Origin: Rhodobacterales bacterium HTCC2255
Lineage (GTDB): Bacteria > Pseudomonadota > Alphaproteobacteria > Rhodobacterales > Rhodobacteraceae
Length of the DNA stretch: 64,000 nt
NCBI GenBank assembly: GCA_000153745.1
Contig: DS022282.1
Span: 1,527,949-1,591,948 of the forward strand
Reading direction: 5' to 3'
This document shows, piece after piece, positions 54,071 through 64,000 of the stretch (its first letter is position 1; each line of letters opens with the position of its first letter). The notes beneath the pieces are model-generated. The model ran no database searches and had not been told where the DNA came from. It saw only the letters and a program-made list of their open reading frames with translations. The translations under genes and the position numbers were made by a program.

Positions 54071-55912
54071 ATGATCCCATATCGTTCTAGAACAACAACA
54101 CATGGCCGAAATATGGCGGGAGCCCGTGGTCTTTGGCGAGCAACTGGTATGACAGATGAAGATTTTGGCAAGCCAATCATTGCAGTTGTAAACTCATTTA
54201 CCCAGTTTGTTCCAGGCCATGTCCATCTGAAAGATTTGGGACAGCTTGTTGCTGGTGAAATTGAAGCTAGTGGTGGAGTTGCCAAGGAATTTAATACCAT
54301 TGCGGTTGATGATGGTATTGCGATGGGTCACGATGGAATGCTTTATTCTTTACCAAGTCGTGAAATTATTGCTGACAGTGTAGAATATATGGTTAATGCA
54401 CATTGTGCTGATGCGATGGTATGTATTTCAAATTGTGATAAAATTACTCCTGGTATGCTTATGGCTGCTTTAAGGTTAGACATTCCTGTAGTATTTGTCT
54501 CTGGAGGACCAATGGAGGCAGGCAAAGTCGATATTGATGGTGAATTGCGAAAAGTAGATCTTGTTGATGCCATGATTGAAGCTGCAAACCCTGATATGTC
54601 TGATGCAAACGTTCAAGCAATTGAAGAAGCTGCTTGTCCGACATGTGGATCTTGCTCTGGTATGTTCACAGCTAATTCTATGAATTGCCTGGCAGAAGCT
54701 CTTGGACTTGCATTGCCTGGTAATGGCTCAACATTAGCTACGCATTCAAAACGAGAAGCACTATTCCGAGAGGCTGGGAGATTAATTGTAGATCTTACCA
54801 AGCGGCATTATGAAAAAGGTGAAAAAGACCTCACTGCTCGTGGGATTGCTACGAAAGCAGCCTTTGAAAATGCTATGACAATGGATATTACCATGGGTGG
54901 ATCTACTAATACCATTTTGCATTTACTTGCTATGGCGAAAGAAGCTGAGGTGGACTTCACTGTAGATGATATTGACCGTTTATCACGAACCACTCCATGT
55001 TTATGTAAAGTTGCTCCTGCAGTGGCAAATGTACATATGGAAGATGTACATCGTGCAGGTGGGATTTTTGCTTTACTTGGTGAACTTGATCGTTGTGGAT
55101 TATTAGATACATCTGTTTCTACAATTCATACTCCCACAATGGCTCAAGCAATTACAAATTGGGACGTTGCTATAACTAATAATAAAGAAGCGCATGATTT
55201 ATTTCTAGCTGCTCCAGGAGGAATTCGAACAACTCAAGCATTTAGCCAATCACGAGAATATAATGAGCTAGACCTTGACCGAGCAAGTGGGGTTATTCGA
55301 AACAAAGATAATGCATTTAGCAGTGATGGTGGCCTTGCTGTTTTATTTGGTAATATCGCTCAAGAAGGTTGTGTGGTTAAAACAGCTGGTGTGGATGATA
55401 GCATTCTTAAATTTAGTGGAAAAGCGGTTGTATGTGAAAGTCAAGATACGGCTGTTAATCGCATTTTAAATAAAGAAGTTACAGCAGGAGATGTAGTAGT
55501 CATTAGATATGAAGGCCCAAAAGGTGGTCCGGGCATGCAAGAAATGCTTTACCCAACATCTTATTTGAAATCCATGCGTTTGGGAAAAGAATGTGCTTTA
55601 ATAACTGATGGCCGTTTCTCAGGTGGTACATCTGGCCTTTCAATTGGACATGTCTCACCTGAAGCTGCTGAGGGTGGAAATATTGGTTTAATTAAAGAAG
55701 GTGATATTATTGAAATTGATATACCAAATCGTACAATTAATGTTGCCTTATCGGAAGATGAATTAAGCGTAAGAAGAGAGCAAATGATTGCTAAAGGCGA
55801 AGGTGCTTGGGCGCCAGAAGAAGAAAGAAAACGTAAAGTAAGTAAAGCTTTGAGAGCTTATGCATCTTTAGTAACGAATGCTTCACAAGGTGCTGTTCGG
55901 GGTGAACCTTAG
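54071..55912 (+). CDS. ilvD: dihydroxy-acid dehydratase
   Basis: Third step of valine and isoleucine synthesis. The 613-residue protein is close to the E. coli length and has [28 protein letters not shown], the cluster-binding Cys in [11 protein letters not shown] and [17 protein letters not shown], and the C-terminal [11 protein letters not shown] motif. The upstream 187 nt (53884-54070) are AT-rich with tiny Ile-containing frames but no attenuator. Monocistronic. Confidence 0.96.
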   Translation: MIPYRSRTTTHGRNMAGARGLWRATGMTDEDFGKPIIAVVNSFTQFVPGHVHLKDLGQLVAGEIEASGGVAKEFNTIAVDDGIAMGHDGMLYSLPSREIIADSVEYMVNAHCADAMVCISNCDKITPGMLMAALRLDIPVVFVSGGPMEAGKVDIDGELRKVDLVDAMIEAANPDMSDANVQAIEEAACPTCGSCSGMFTANSMNCLAEALGLALPGNGSTLATHSKREALFREAGRLIVDLTKRHYEKGEKDLTARGIATKAAFENAMTMDITMGGSTNTILHLLAMAKEAEVDFTVDDIDRLSRTTPCLCKVAPAVANVHMEDVHRAGGIFALLGELDRCGLLDTSVSTIHTPTMAQAITNWDVAITNNKEAHDLFLAAPGGIRTTQAFSQSREYNELDLDRASGVIRNKDNAFSSDGGLAVLFGNIAQEGCVVKTAGVDDSILKFSGKAVVCESQDTAVNRILNKEVTAGDVVVIRYEGPKGGPGMQEMLYPTSYLKSMRLGKECALITDGRFSGGTSGLSIGHVSPEAAEGGNIGLIKEGDIIEIDIPNRTINVALSEDELSVRREQMIAKGEGAWAPEEERKRKVSKALRAYASLVTNASQGAVRGEP

Positions 55913-56032
55913 CCAATGAATTGAAGTTGGTGGAAATACTTTATGGTAAAAGTATTTCCATTTTTAATAAATATTGAAGTTATATTATTAGTTAATCAAT
56001 ATGTTCTAGCTCGCTAAAACAAAGGCCTTGTG

Positions 56033-57376
56033 ATGAGAAAAACAACTACTTTAATAAAAAATGCTGATGTTGTTGTTACAATGGATGCAAAGAGAGCAGA
56101 ATTAAAAGGCGCAAGTATTCTAATTGAAAACGGTGCTATTATCGGGGTTGGCAACAACTTAAGTACTGCAGATGAAATTATTGATGCAACTGGTTGCGTT
56201 GTTACGCCAGGATTAATAAATACACATCATCACTTATTTCAATCTTTAGTTCGTGGCGTGCCCGCAGGGCAAGATGCCTTATTATTTGGCTGGCTCAAAA
56301 CACTTTATCCGATTTTCCAACGCATGGAAGGTGAAGATATGTATGTATCTGCTCAATCAGGGTTGGCTGAGTTGGCCTTGTCTGGGTGTTCTTTAAGTTC
56401 AGATCATCAATATATTTTTCCAAATGACGTGAAAATGGAGCATGCAATAAATGGGGCACAATCTATCGGTGTAAGATTTCATGCCACAAGAGGAGCAATG
56501 TCAGTTGGGGAAAGTAATGGTGGCCTTCCACCTGATAGCTTAGTTGAAAAAGAATCTTTGATTTTAAAGGATTTTGAAAGAGTTATAAGCCAACTCCATG
56601 ATCCATCACAAAATGCAATGGTGCAAGTTGGCTTAGCGCCATGCTCACCTTTCACTGTTTCAGAGGGTTTAATGAGAGATACTGCTGCCATGGCGTTAGA
56701 TAAAAATGTCATGCTGCATACCCATCTTGCTGAAAATGATGAAGATATAGCCTATTCGTTAGAAAAATTTGGTTGTAGACCAGGTGAATATGCAGAGCGT
56801 CTAGGTTGGACTGGAAATCATGTTTGGCATGCGCATTGTGTTAAATTAAATTCTGATGAAATTAATTTGTTTGCTAGAACCAAGACGGGTGTAGCCCATT
56901 GCCCTTGCTCAAATTGTAGATTGGGATCAGGTATTGCGCCTGTTCGTGAAATGAGAGACGGAGGAGTGAAGGTTGGTCTTGGAGTTGATGGGTCTGCATC
57001 AAATGATGCCGGGCATTTGCTATCGGAGGCAAGACAATTGCTTTTACTACAACGTGTAAAAAATGGAGCAAATTCCATGAGAGCGCGTGAAGCTCTAGAG
57101 ATAGCAACGCTCGGGGGTGCTTCAGTTTTAAATCGTATTGATTTAGGTTCAATAGAAATAGGTAAAAGGGCAGATATTGCAATTTGGGATATTACTGGTC
57201 TTGCTGCTGCAGGAGCTTGGGATCCGGTTGCCGCCCTGGTGTTAAATGGTCCTTTTAATGTCAGAGACCTGTTCGTTGAGGGTAAGCCTGTTGTATCAAG
57301 CGGTAGGTTGGTTAACCAAGAAGAGGGTATGATTGTTGAACGCGTTAATAAAAGAGTAAAACGTTTAATGAGTTAA
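56033..57376 (+). CDS. 8-oxoguanine deaminase (amidohydrolase superfamily)
   Basis: A 447-residue amidohydrolase converting 8-oxoguanine to urate; guanine or isocytosine are possible alternatives. The zinc and catalytic residues are in NTHHHLFQSLVRG, HTHLAEND, VWHAHCV and LGVDGSASND. SSDHQYIFPN, FHATRGAMSVGESNGG and APCSPFTV closely follow the 8-oxoguanine deaminase pattern. The ATG at 56033 has AAAGG upstream; a GTG at 56030 is less likely. It is the first member of a purine module. Confidence 0.87.
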   Translation: MRKTTTLIKNADVVVTMDAKRAELKGASILIENGAIIGVGNNLSTADEIIDATGCVVTPGLINTHHHLFQSLVRGVPAGQDALLFGWLKTLYPIFQRMEGEDMYVSAQSGLAELALSGCSLSSDHQYIFPNDVKMEHAINGAQSIGVRFHATRGAMSVGESNGGLPPDSLVEKESLILKDFERVISQLHDPSQNAMVQVGLAPCSPFTVSEGLMRDTAAMALDKNVMLHTHLAENDEDIAYSLEKFGCRPGEYAERLGWTGNHVWHAHCVKLNSDEINLFARTKTGVAHCPCSNCRLGSGIAPVREMRDGGVKVGLGVDGSASNDAGHLLSEARQLLLLQRVKNGANSMRAREALEIATLGGASVLNRIDLGSIEIGKRADIAIWDITGLAAAGAWDPVAALVLNGPFNVRDLFVEGKPVVSSGRLVNQEEGMIVERVNKRVKRLMS

Positions 57377-57810
57377 TCACTAAGGATTATTTTCTATATT
57401 AGTAACCATTTTACTTTTTAATGATTCCTTTTTTTTGAAAAAGATATTTTTTACATCACTTTATGCATTCATAATTTTGACTTTATTCAATTTCATTTTT
57501 AATAATTTATTGAATTATTATCTTTTTGATAACTGCTAAAACTAATATTAATTCTAATTAAAAACAATATGTTAAGAGATTTTTTATAAAACTTTTAAAA
57601 ATACCTTAAAATGTTAAATATAATCATAAATATTATACCTTAACTTTAAAGTTTTATCTAAACCTTAAAGATTATATTGATAATTTTGATAATAGGCATT
57701 CTTTATAAGATTTTTCTTGTTTTTCTTTTTATTTCTGCCATCCCTTAGTCAGTTTGTGAGCAATCACAGCATAACGTATCTTTTTTAGATGCAAGAAATA
57801 GGGGAATAAA
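57377..57810. other. AT-rich intergenic region before the NCS2 permease
   Basis: About 430 bases, strongly AT-rich, without a convincing gene or a purine riboswitch. ACCTTAA occurs at three places between 57600 and 57670, twice as ACCTTAAA, which may reflect regulator sites or simple composition. AATAGGGG gives a weak SD for the permease. Confidence 0.5.
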
Positions 57811-59139
57811 ATGACAAATTCTACAACGGGGTCTCCAGAAGAAATGAGGGATCCAAACGTCACACCACCAATGGGGCAGGCAATTCCATTAGGTGTTCAA
57901 CATGTATTAGCAATGTTTGCTTCTAACGTTACGCCATCGGTCATTGTAGCGGGTGCTGCAGGTCTTGCCTTTGGTAGTGCTGAGCAAGTTTATCTTATTC
58001 AAATGGCAATGCTTTTTGCTGGTATAGCAACATTATTTCAAACAATTGGTATAGGTCCAATAGGAGCGCGTTTGCCAATTATGCAAGGAACAAGCTTTGC
58101 ATTTGTAGGTGTTCTTGCCGGGATTTCGGCTACCCAAGGATTAGGCGTAGCTCTAACGGCTTGTCTTATAGGTGGTATAATTCATTTTATACTTGGTGGT
58201 TTTATTAAACATTTACGTTTTATGTTCCCACCATTGGTAACGGGCTTGGTGATATTAGCAATTGGCCTTTATTTGATTCCTGTTGCAATCAAATATGCAG
58301 CAGGTGGTGCAGCTAATTTCCAAATGGAAGCTGCTAGCTTTGGGTCAATGATGCATTGGTTCGCAGCCCTTACGGTAGTTGTGGTTTCCCTTATCTGTAA
58401 ATTTATGGGACGAGGATTAGTTTCAAGTGCAGCAATTTTGATCGGCCTTGTCGCAGGTTATGTTGTGGCTTGGGCGCAAGGAATGGTAAATTTTGGTGCT
58501 GTTGCGAAAGCAGGATTTTTTCAAATCCCTACAGCGTTTCCGTATGGCTTTGAATTTAGCTTGGCTGCAGTTTTTGGTGTAACTTTAGTATCAATAGTTT
58601 CCGCAATTGAAACTGTTGGGGATGCATCGGCTACAACAAAAGCTGGTGCAGGACGTGATGCAACTGATGAAGAAGTTTCTGGTGCTACTTACGCAGACGG
58701 ACTAGGTACTGCTGTAGCTGCAGTATTCGGTGGCTTACCTAATACATCATTTAGTCAGAATGTAGGCATTGTTGGTATGACAGGGATAATGTCTCGTCAT
58801 GTTGTAACAATTGCCGGTATAATAATGATTGTTTGTGGATTAATACCAAAAGTTGGTGCATTGATTGCATCTATGCCATTACCAGTTCTTGGTGGTGGGG
58901 TTATTGTTATGTTTGGGATGGTTGCAGCAGCAGGTATGAATATGCTGTCAACGGTGCAAATGTCACGCCGCAATATGATTATTATATCTGTTTCATTGGC
59001 TGTAGGACTTGGGCTTAATTTAGTCCCATCTGCTGTTCAATATTTGCCAGGTATCTGGAAAACATTAGCAACATCAGCTGTAGCTCCGACAGCAGTATTA
59101 GCAGTAGTTCTAAATTTAGTATTGCCTGAAGACGAGTAA
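57811..59139 (+). CDS. NCS2 nucleobase permease (xanthine/uracil family)
   Basis: A 442-residue inner-membrane symporter with about 13-14 hydrophobic segments. The family signatures QGTSFAFVG in helix 3, AIETVGDASATT in helix 8 and SQNVGIVGMTG in helix 10 (QNxG) indicate the xanthine/urate (NAT) branch rather than UraA. Next to an 8-oxoguanine deaminase and a nucleoside-type ABC importer, xanthine or urate is the likely substrate. Confidence 0.87.
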   Translation: MTNSTTGSPEEMRDPNVTPPMGQAIPLGVQHVLAMFASNVTPSVIVAGAAGLAFGSAEQVYLIQMAMLFAGIATLFQTIGIGPIGARLPIMQGTSFAFVGVLAGISATQGLGVALTACLIGGIIHFILGGFIKHLRFMFPPLVTGLVILAIGLYLIPVAIKYAAGGAANFQMEAASFGSMMHWFAALTVVVVSLICKFMGRGLVSSAAILIGLVAGYVVAWAQGMVNFGAVAKAGFFQIPTAFPYGFEFSLAAVFGVTLVSIVSAIETVGDASATTKAGAGRDATDEEVSGATYADGLGTAVAAVFGGLPNTSFSQNVGIVGMTGIMSRHVVTIAGIIMIVCGLIPKVGALIASMPLPVLGGGVIVMFGMVAAAGMNMLSTVQMSRRNMIIISVSLAVGLGLNLVPSAVQYLPGIWKTLATSAVAPTAVLAVVLNLVLPEDE

Positions 59140-59159
59140 TATTAAAATAATATTAAATT

Positions 59160-59188
59160 AACCCTCGTGTTTCACGGGGGTTTTTTTT
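59160..59188 (+). terminator. terminator after the NCS2 permease
   Basis: Stem AACCCTCGTG/CACGGGGGTT (one T-G) with a 3-nt loop and eight T. Confidence 0.9.
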
Positions 59189-59333
59189 GTTCTAAAATGA
59201 ATACTTTCCAGTAATATTAACCTGAGTTAAGGTTATATCATTCTGCACTAGTAAAGTTATACTTCTGTATACTTGTTATTTAAATATACAGTGTAAATAA
59301 TTTAGGTGGAATAAAGACTTATGGGGATAATAC

Positions 59334-60830
59334 ATGACACTTATTGCGCTGAATAATCTAACAAAAAAATACCCTGGTGTAATAGCTAATGACGATATTA
59401 CATTTGAAGTTGGTAAGGGAGAAATCCATGCATTGTTAGGTGAAAATGGTGCAGGAAAGTCCACATTAGTAAAAATGATTTATGGCTTGGTTCAGCCTGA
59501 TTATGGAATGATGAGGCTAGAAGGAAAGGGTTTTACTCCTTCTGAACCGCGTACAGCTAGGCTAGCTGGCATTGCAATGGTATTTCAGCATTTTTCTCTT
59601 TTTGAAGCTTTAACTGTTGCTGAAAACATTGCTTTAGGTATGGAAAACCCACCGAGTTCAAGTATTTTATCTGATCGCATTACCAAGGTATCATATAAAT
59701 ATGGATTGAGTTTAGATCCTAAAAGACTGGTAGGAGATCTATCAGTTGGGGAACGTCAACGTGTAGAGATAATTCGTTGTTTATTACAAGATCCTAAATT
59801 GTTGATAATGGATGAACCAACATCTGTTTTGACGCCTCAAGAAGTTGATGCTTTGTTTTTGACACTACGCCGTCTTAGAGATGAAGGGACGTCTATTCTA
59901 TATATTTCACATAAATTAGAAGAAATTAAGGTGTTATGTGAGCGAGCCACAATACTTCGACGTGGTAAAGTAATTGGAACATGTATTCCTAAAAATGAAA
60001 CTGCTAAAAGTATGGCTGAGATGATGGTTGGCTCAAAACTTAAATCTCCAAAAAAATCAAAAGCAAACTTTGGTGCACCTATATTAGAAGTAAATAATTT
60101 ATCATTAAAATCATCAGATCCTTTTGGAACGGCATTAAAAAATATTTCCTTTAATTTGCGTGCAGGTGAAGTAATGGGAGTAGCAGGAGTAGCTGGTAAT
60201 GGGCAAGATGAGCTTATGCTAGCATTATCTGGCGAAGTTCTATCTGGTTTAAATTCTATTAAATTAGAAAATAAACAAATAGGTCAATCAAATCCTATTC
60301 AACGCAGATTACTAGGTCTTTTGACTGCTCCTGAAGAACGGCTAGGTCATGCCGCTGCTCCAGAAATGAGCCTCGCTGAAAATACACTTTTGTCCGGATT
60401 TCAACGTCAAAAATTAGGTCGAAGAGGTTTTTTGAATAAACCTGGGGCAATAGCTTTTGCTGAGAAAATTGTCCAACAATTTGATGTTAGAACTCCATCA
60501 GTTCGAAACGGAGCAAAGTCTTTATCGGGAGGAAATTTACAGAAATTTGTCATTGGACGTGAAATTTTACAAAATCCAAAAGTTTTTATAGTTAATCAAC
60601 CAACATGGGGTGTTGATGCAGCTGCAGCGGCTTTTATTAGGCAGGCGTTGCTAGAGCTTGCTGAAGGTGGAGCTGGTGTATTAGTAATCAGCCAAGATCT
60701 AGATGAATTAATGGAAATATCTGATAGCTTTATGGTTCTATCTGAAGGTCAAATATCAACCCCACGACCTGCAAAGGGAATAACTATTGAAGCTATTGGG
60801 CTAATGATGGGGGGAACTAAAGTAGCATGA
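59334..60830 (+). CDS. nucleoside/purine ABC importer, tandem ATP-binding protein
   Basis: A 498-residue protein with two ABC domains. Domain 1 has a full Walker A GENGAGKST, LSVGERQRVEI and LIMDEPTSVL. Domain 2 (from about 245) has the degenerate GVAGNGQDEL, LSGGNLQKFV and NQPTWGVD in place of Walker B, which is the normal pattern in the BMP-type nucleoside importer family (NupA/YufO). It overlaps the permease gene by 4 nt. Confidence 0.92.
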   Translation: MTLIALNNLTKKYPGVIANDDITFEVGKGEIHALLGENGAGKSTLVKMIYGLVQPDYGMMRLEGKGFTPSEPRTARLAGIAMVFQHFSLFEALTVAENIALGMENPPSSSILSDRITKVSYKYGLSLDPKRLVGDLSVGERQRVEIIRCLLQDPKLLIMDEPTSVLTPQEVDALFLTLRRLRDEGTSILYISHKLEEIKVLCERATILRRGKVIGTCIPKNETAKSMAEMMVGSKLKSPKKSKANFGAPILEVNNLSLKSSDPFGTALKNISFNLRAGEVMGVAGVAGNGQDELMLALSGEVLSGLNSIKLENKQIGQSNPIQRRLLGLLTAPEERLGHAAAPEMSLAENTLLSGFQRQKLGRRGFLNKPGAIAFAEKIVQQFDVRTPSVRNGAKSLSGGNLQKFVIGREILQNPKVFIVNQPTWGVDAAAAAFIRQALLELAEGGAGVLVISQDLDELMEISDSFMVLSEGQISTPRPAKGITIEAIGLMMGGTKVA

Positions 60831-61909
60831 TACGTTTAGAACCAAGACCCGACCCTTCAAATATAATGATCGGATTGACACCTATTTTTGCAGTCATAGC
60901 AACTATGATTTTTGGGGGAATGCTTTTTGTGTTTCTTGGTAAAAATCCAGTTGACGCAATCCGAATGATTTTTTGGGATCCTGTATTTGGAGAGCATGCG
61001 TTTTATTATAGAGGTCAAATCTTAGTGAAAGCTGCACCCCTTATAATGATTGCACTTGGGCTGTCTTTTGGTTTTAGGGCCGGTATTTGGAATATTGGTG
61101 CTGAGGGACAATTTATAATGGGCGCTGTAATTGGTGGTGCGACTGGTTTAGCATTATATCCATTAGATAGCTTTTTAGTATTTCCTTTAATGATCGTAAT
61201 GGGATCAATTGGTGGGTTGTTGTGGGCTTTAATTCCAGCATATTTGAAGATTAAGTTTAATGCCAATGAGATCCTTGTTTCTCTAATGCTTGTTTATGTT
61301 GCTTTTAATTTTCTTATTGGGATGGTTACTGGGCCCCTTCGAAACCCTGATGGGTTCAACTTTCCTGAAAGCCGTTCATTTCAAGACTTTCCATCTGCTC
61401 ATAATCCTGAGCTATGGGCAGGAACGGGAATACATTGGGGAGTTTTAACAACATTAGGAATGGTTATTTTTGCATATATTGCCATTACGCGGCATATATT
61501 TGGATTTAATGTCCGGTTGGCCGGACAGGCGCCTAGAGCAGCCAAATTTGCTGGGGTAGACCCAAACAAAATGATTGCTATTTGCCTAGGAATATCGGGA
61601 GCCTTGGCGGGAATGGCTGGCTTATTTGAGCTTACTGGGCCTGCTGGAAAATTAACTACAACATTTCCTGTTGGATATGGGTTTACAGCAATCATAGTTG
61701 CTTTTTTAGGTAGATTACACCCAATTGGAATACTATTTGCAGGGTTACTTCTAGCTATTACTTATGTTGGTGGAGATATTATTCAATCTCAACTTAGTTT
61801 GCCGAAAGCATCAATTCAGGTGTTTCAGGGTATGCTTTTATTCTTTTTGTTAGCTGTTGATATATTAGTGAATTTTAAAATACGAATTGGCAAAGGGATA
61901 TCTAAATAA
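60827..61909 (+). CDS. nucleoside/purine ABC importer, permease 1
   Basis: A 360-residue branched-chain-amino-acid-type (LivH/M-like) permease of the NupB/YufP kind, with about 9-10 hydrophobic helices. GFRAGIWNIGAEGQFIMGA, read in part, and NANEILVSLMLVYVA are typical of BMP-system permeases. It forms the membrane channel with the following gene and shares one base with its start codon. Confidence 0.91.
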   Translation: MIRLEPRPDPSNIMIGLTPIFAVIATMIFGGMLFVFLGKNPVDAIRMIFWDPVFGEHAFYYRGQILVKAAPLIMIALGLSFGFRAGIWNIGAEGQFIMGAVIGGATGLALYPLDSFLVFPLMIVMGSIGGLLWALIPAYLKIKFNANEILVSLMLVYVAFNFLIGMVTGPLRNPDGFNFPESRSFQDFPSAHNPELWAGTGIHWGVLTTLGMVIFAYIAITRHIFGFNVRLAGQAPRAAKFAGVDPNKMIAICLGISGALAGMAGLFELTGPAGKLTTTFPVGYGFTAIIVAFLGRLHPIGILFAGLLLAITYVGGDIIQSQLSLPKASIQVFQGMLLFFLLAVDILVNFKIRIGKGISK

Positions 61910-62832
61910 TGGACATTTCAATTGTATCTTTAATTGCAACTTTAATTGTAGCAGCTACCCCTATTTTATTAGCTGCTACTGGTGAATTAATTGTTGAAAA
62001 ATCCGGAGTCCTAAATTTAGGTGTTGAAGGAATGATGATAATGGGTGCTATTTGTGGTTTTATAGCTGCTGTTTCTACTGGTAGTCCTTTGTTAGGCTTT
62101 TGTATTGCGGCATTATCTGGAGCATTACTTTCGCTCTTATTTGCAATATTAACGCAATATTTGTTAGCAAATCAGGTTGCTTCTGGATTAGCTTTAACCT
62201 TATTTGGGCTAGGCTTGGCCGCGTTACTGGGGCATAGTTATTCTGGCATAAAGCCCCCAAGCACACCAAAGATAGAATGGTTTGGATTATCAGATATTCC
62301 CGTGATTGGGCCAATAATATTCAATCACGATCTTATGGTTTATTTTAGTTTATTTTTAGTTTTTGTTGTATGGATTTTCTTAAGATTTACGCGAGTAGGT
62401 TTAATTTTAAGAGCTGTTGGTGAAAATCATGATGCGGCTCATGCTCTTGGTTACAAAGTTATTCGAATAAGAGTTTTAGCTATAATGTTTGGTGGTGCAT
62501 GTGCAGGTCTTGGTGGTGCTTATTTGTCTTTAATACGTGTACCGCAATGGACGGAGGGTATGACTGCAGGAGCTGGATGGATTGCTCTAGCAATTGTAGT
62601 TTTTGCAAGTTGGAAGCCTTGGAGGCTGATTTTAGGTGCCTATTTATTTGGCGGTGTAACTATTTTACAGCTTAATTTACAAGCAAATGGCTTTGATATA
62701 CCTGTTTCTTATCTTTCCATGGCGCCGTATCTTGTTACAATCGTAGTTCTTGTTATTATGTCTGCGGATCGTACGCGTGCATCAATTAATGCACCGGCCT
62801 CTTTAGGCAAAATTTTCCATGCCTCATCTTAA
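61909..62832 (+). CDS. nucleoside/purine ABC importer, permease 2
   Basis: A 307-residue second permease (NupC/YufQ type) with GVLNLGVEGMMIMGA, the family's helix-2 motif, and AVGENHDAAHALGYKV, the cytoplasmic coupling loop. Eight to nine hydrophobic helices. It starts at the stop of permease 1, so the two are made in equal amounts. The binding-protein gene follows after 49 nt. Confidence 0.91.
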   Translation: MDISIVSLIATLIVAATPILLAATGELIVEKSGVLNLGVEGMMIMGAICGFIAAVSTGSPLLGFCIAALSGALLSLLFAILTQYLLANQVASGLALTLFGLGLAALLGHSYSGIKPPSTPKIEWFGLSDIPVIGPIIFNHDLMVYFSLFLVFVVWIFLRFTRVGLILRAVGENHDAAHALGYKVIRIRVLAIMFGGACAGLGGAYLSLIRVPQWTEGMTAGAGWIALAIVVFASWKPWRLILGAYLFGGVTILQLNLQANGFDIPVSYLSMAPYLVTIVVLVIMSADRTRASINAPASLGKIFHASS

Positions 62833-62881
62833 GGGGTTTAAATTCACTGAGGTAAAAATGCCTCGCAAATAGGAGAGTAAA

Positions 62882-63955
62882 ATGAAGCTGCTAAAAACAC
62901 TTATGACTGGTGCTGCACTAGTCGTTGGTTTGGGTGGGGTTGCCCAAGCTGAAGATAAAACAAAAGTTGGTTTTGTGTATGTTGGCCCAGTTGGTGATTT
63001 CGGCTGGTCATATGAGCACAACGAAGGCCGTAAAGCTGTCGAAGAAGCATTTGGCGATAAAGTTGAGACGATGTATGTGGAGTCAGTTCCTGAAGGTGCA
63101 GACTCAGAACGTGTAATGACACAAATGGCTTTAGATGGTGCTGATTTAATTTTCACAACATCTTTTGGATATATGGACCCAACTATAAATGTTGCGAAAA
63201 AATTTCCAAATGTGAAATTTGAACATGCAACTGGTTATAAACAAGCAGATAATGTTTCAACATATTCGGCTCGTTTTTATGAAGGTAGATCAGTTATTGG
63301 ACATATTGCCGGCCATATGACTGAAAGCAATACAATTGGATACATTGCTTCATTCCCAATACCTGAAGTTATTCGTGGAATAAATTCAGCATATATTGCT
63401 GCTCAAAAAGTAAATCCTGATGTAAAATTAAAAATTGTTTGGGTTTATACCTGGTTTGATCCAGCAAAAGAAGCTGACGCTGCTACTGCATTAATTGAAC
63501 AGGGTGCTGATATCATTATGCAACATACTGATTCACCTGCAGCAATGACAATAGCAGAGGAAAAAGGTATTTATGCTTTTGGCCAAGCATCTGACATGAA
63601 GCAGTTTGGTCCAAAAGCTCGCTTATCTTCAATAATTGATGATTGGGCGCCTTATTATATTACACGTACTCAAGCGGTTATGGATGGTACTTGGTCTTCA
63701 ACAGCTACTTGGGATGGAATTAAAGAGGGAATGGTTGCTATTGGTGATTTTTCAAATGATATTCCCGCTGACGTTCAAGCCTCTGCCAAAGCTTTGAAAG
63801 ACGCTTTATCTAGCGGCGCAACACATAGCTTTACAGGCCCAATAAACAAACAGGACGGTTCTGCATGGCTAGCTGCTGGCGAAACTGCTGATGATGGTAC
63901 ATTAGCTGGTATGAACTTTTATGTTGAAGGTGTTGAAGGTGAAGTGCCAAATTAA
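62882..63955 (+). CDS. BMP-family nucleoside/purine-binding protein
   Basis: A 357-residue periplasmic binding protein of the basic-membrane-protein family. The signal peptide ends near residue 23 (GVAQA). The mature part has GFVYVGPVGDFGWSYEHNEG and FTTSFGYMDPT, similar to purine-nucleoside receptors. It supplies ligand to the two permeases. GGAG lies 6 nt before the ATG. A small GAGG/CCTC hairpin precedes it, and a terminator follows. Confidence 0.92.
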   Translation: MKLLKTLMTGAALVVGLGGVAQAEDKTKVGFVYVGPVGDFGWSYEHNEGRKAVEEAFGDKVETMYVESVPEGADSERVMTQMALDGADLIFTTSFGYMDPTINVAKKFPNVKFEHATGYKQADNVSTYSARFYEGRSVIGHIAGHMTESNTIGYIASFPIPEVIRGINSAYIAAQKVNPDVKLKIVWVYTWFDPAKEADAATALIEQGADIIMQHTDSPAAMTIAEEKGIYAFGQASDMKQFGPKARLSSIIDDWAPYYITRTQAVMDGTWSSTATWDGIKEGMVAIGDFSNDIPADVQASAKALKDALSSGATHSFTGPINKQDGSAWLAAGETADDGTLAGMNFYVEGVEGEVPN

Positions 63956-63977
63956 TTGTTAAAACTTATTAAGCAAA

Positions 63978-64000
63978 AGCCTGCAGTAATCCTGCAGGCT
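63978..64000 (+). terminator. terminator after the BMP gene (cut by window edge)
   Basis: AGCCTGCAG and CTGCAGGCT form a perfect 9-bp stem that ends at the last base; the expected T run lies beyond the window. Confidence 0.7.

Noticed and set aside
57600..57810. Possible purine riboswitch before the NCS2 permease
   Set aside because: The conserved loop sequences of the purine aptamer are not present; only AT-rich DNA and weak ACCTTAA repeats are seen.

Overview
The window is an AT-rich piece of an alphaproteobacterial chromosome, most likely from a free-living marine heterotroph. I cannot name the genus from sequence alone. Several things point to Alphaproteobacteria: a petABC cytochrome bc1 operon, an F0-only ATP synthase operon atpI-B-E-F'-F with two different b-type subunits and no F1 genes beside it, DUF1244 and DUF1285 proteins, a choline-O-sulfate sulfatase next to betaine aldehyde dehydrogenase, a thiBPQ operon behind a TPP riboswitch, and a small heat-shock gene with a ROSE-like leader. 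Genes are tightly packed, often with 1-4 nt overlaps. I see no insertion sequence, phage, CRISPR array or rRNA.

Layout. 1-2250: betB (partial), betC and tRNA-Lys. 2354-5528: dapF-mtaB-GST operon facing trmL. 5657-8344: petABC. 8409-11787: thiBPQ and its TPP riboswitch. 11881-14222: aroC, an EamA exporter and HU. 14566-24615: two divergent cobalamin clusters. The minus-strand cluster is DUF1636-cobC-cbiB, preceded by a glutathionyl-hydroquinone reductase. The plus-strand cluster is DUF6732-like-cbiX-cobH-cobL-cobI-cbiG/cobJ-cobM. 24804-27647: a three-gene D-glutamate/D-amino-acid catabolic operon (dgcN, dgcA, D-amino acid aminotransferase). 27694-34860: DUF1244, pyk, rpmI-rplT, pheS, a small membrane protein, pheT and ytoQ. 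34865-38094: an ArsR regulator and the F0 operon. 38163-45544: a FadR-type regulator, an OmpA lipoprotein, ogt, nth, a PfkB kinase, a HIT protein, a zinc-finger protein and polA. 45710-50758: a cupin, DUF1285 and glcDEF. 50848-55912: a trypsin-like protease, Hsp20, succinate-semialdehyde dehydrogenase and ilvD. 56033-63955: a purine module with 8-oxoguanine deaminase, an NCS2 permease and a BMP-type ABC importer.

How it works together. Many genes suit scavenging of small organic compounds in seawater: choline sulfate, thiamin, glycolate, D-amino acids and purines/nucleosides. The core energy genes (bc1, F0) and housekeeping genes sit between them. The B12 region encodes most corrin-ring methylation steps, together with CbiX and CbiG, which belong to the early-cobalt route.

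Items most worth a second look: the D-amino-acid operon with a 14-bp inverted repeat in its leader; the structured, GC-richer spacer between the two B12 operons; the translationally coupled DUF1636 protein; the poly-Ala and poly-His repeat proteins beside it; the ROSE-like thermometer; and the palindrome directly before glcD. Start codons were adjusted wherever a Shine-Dalgarno (SD) site or gene overlap argued for it.
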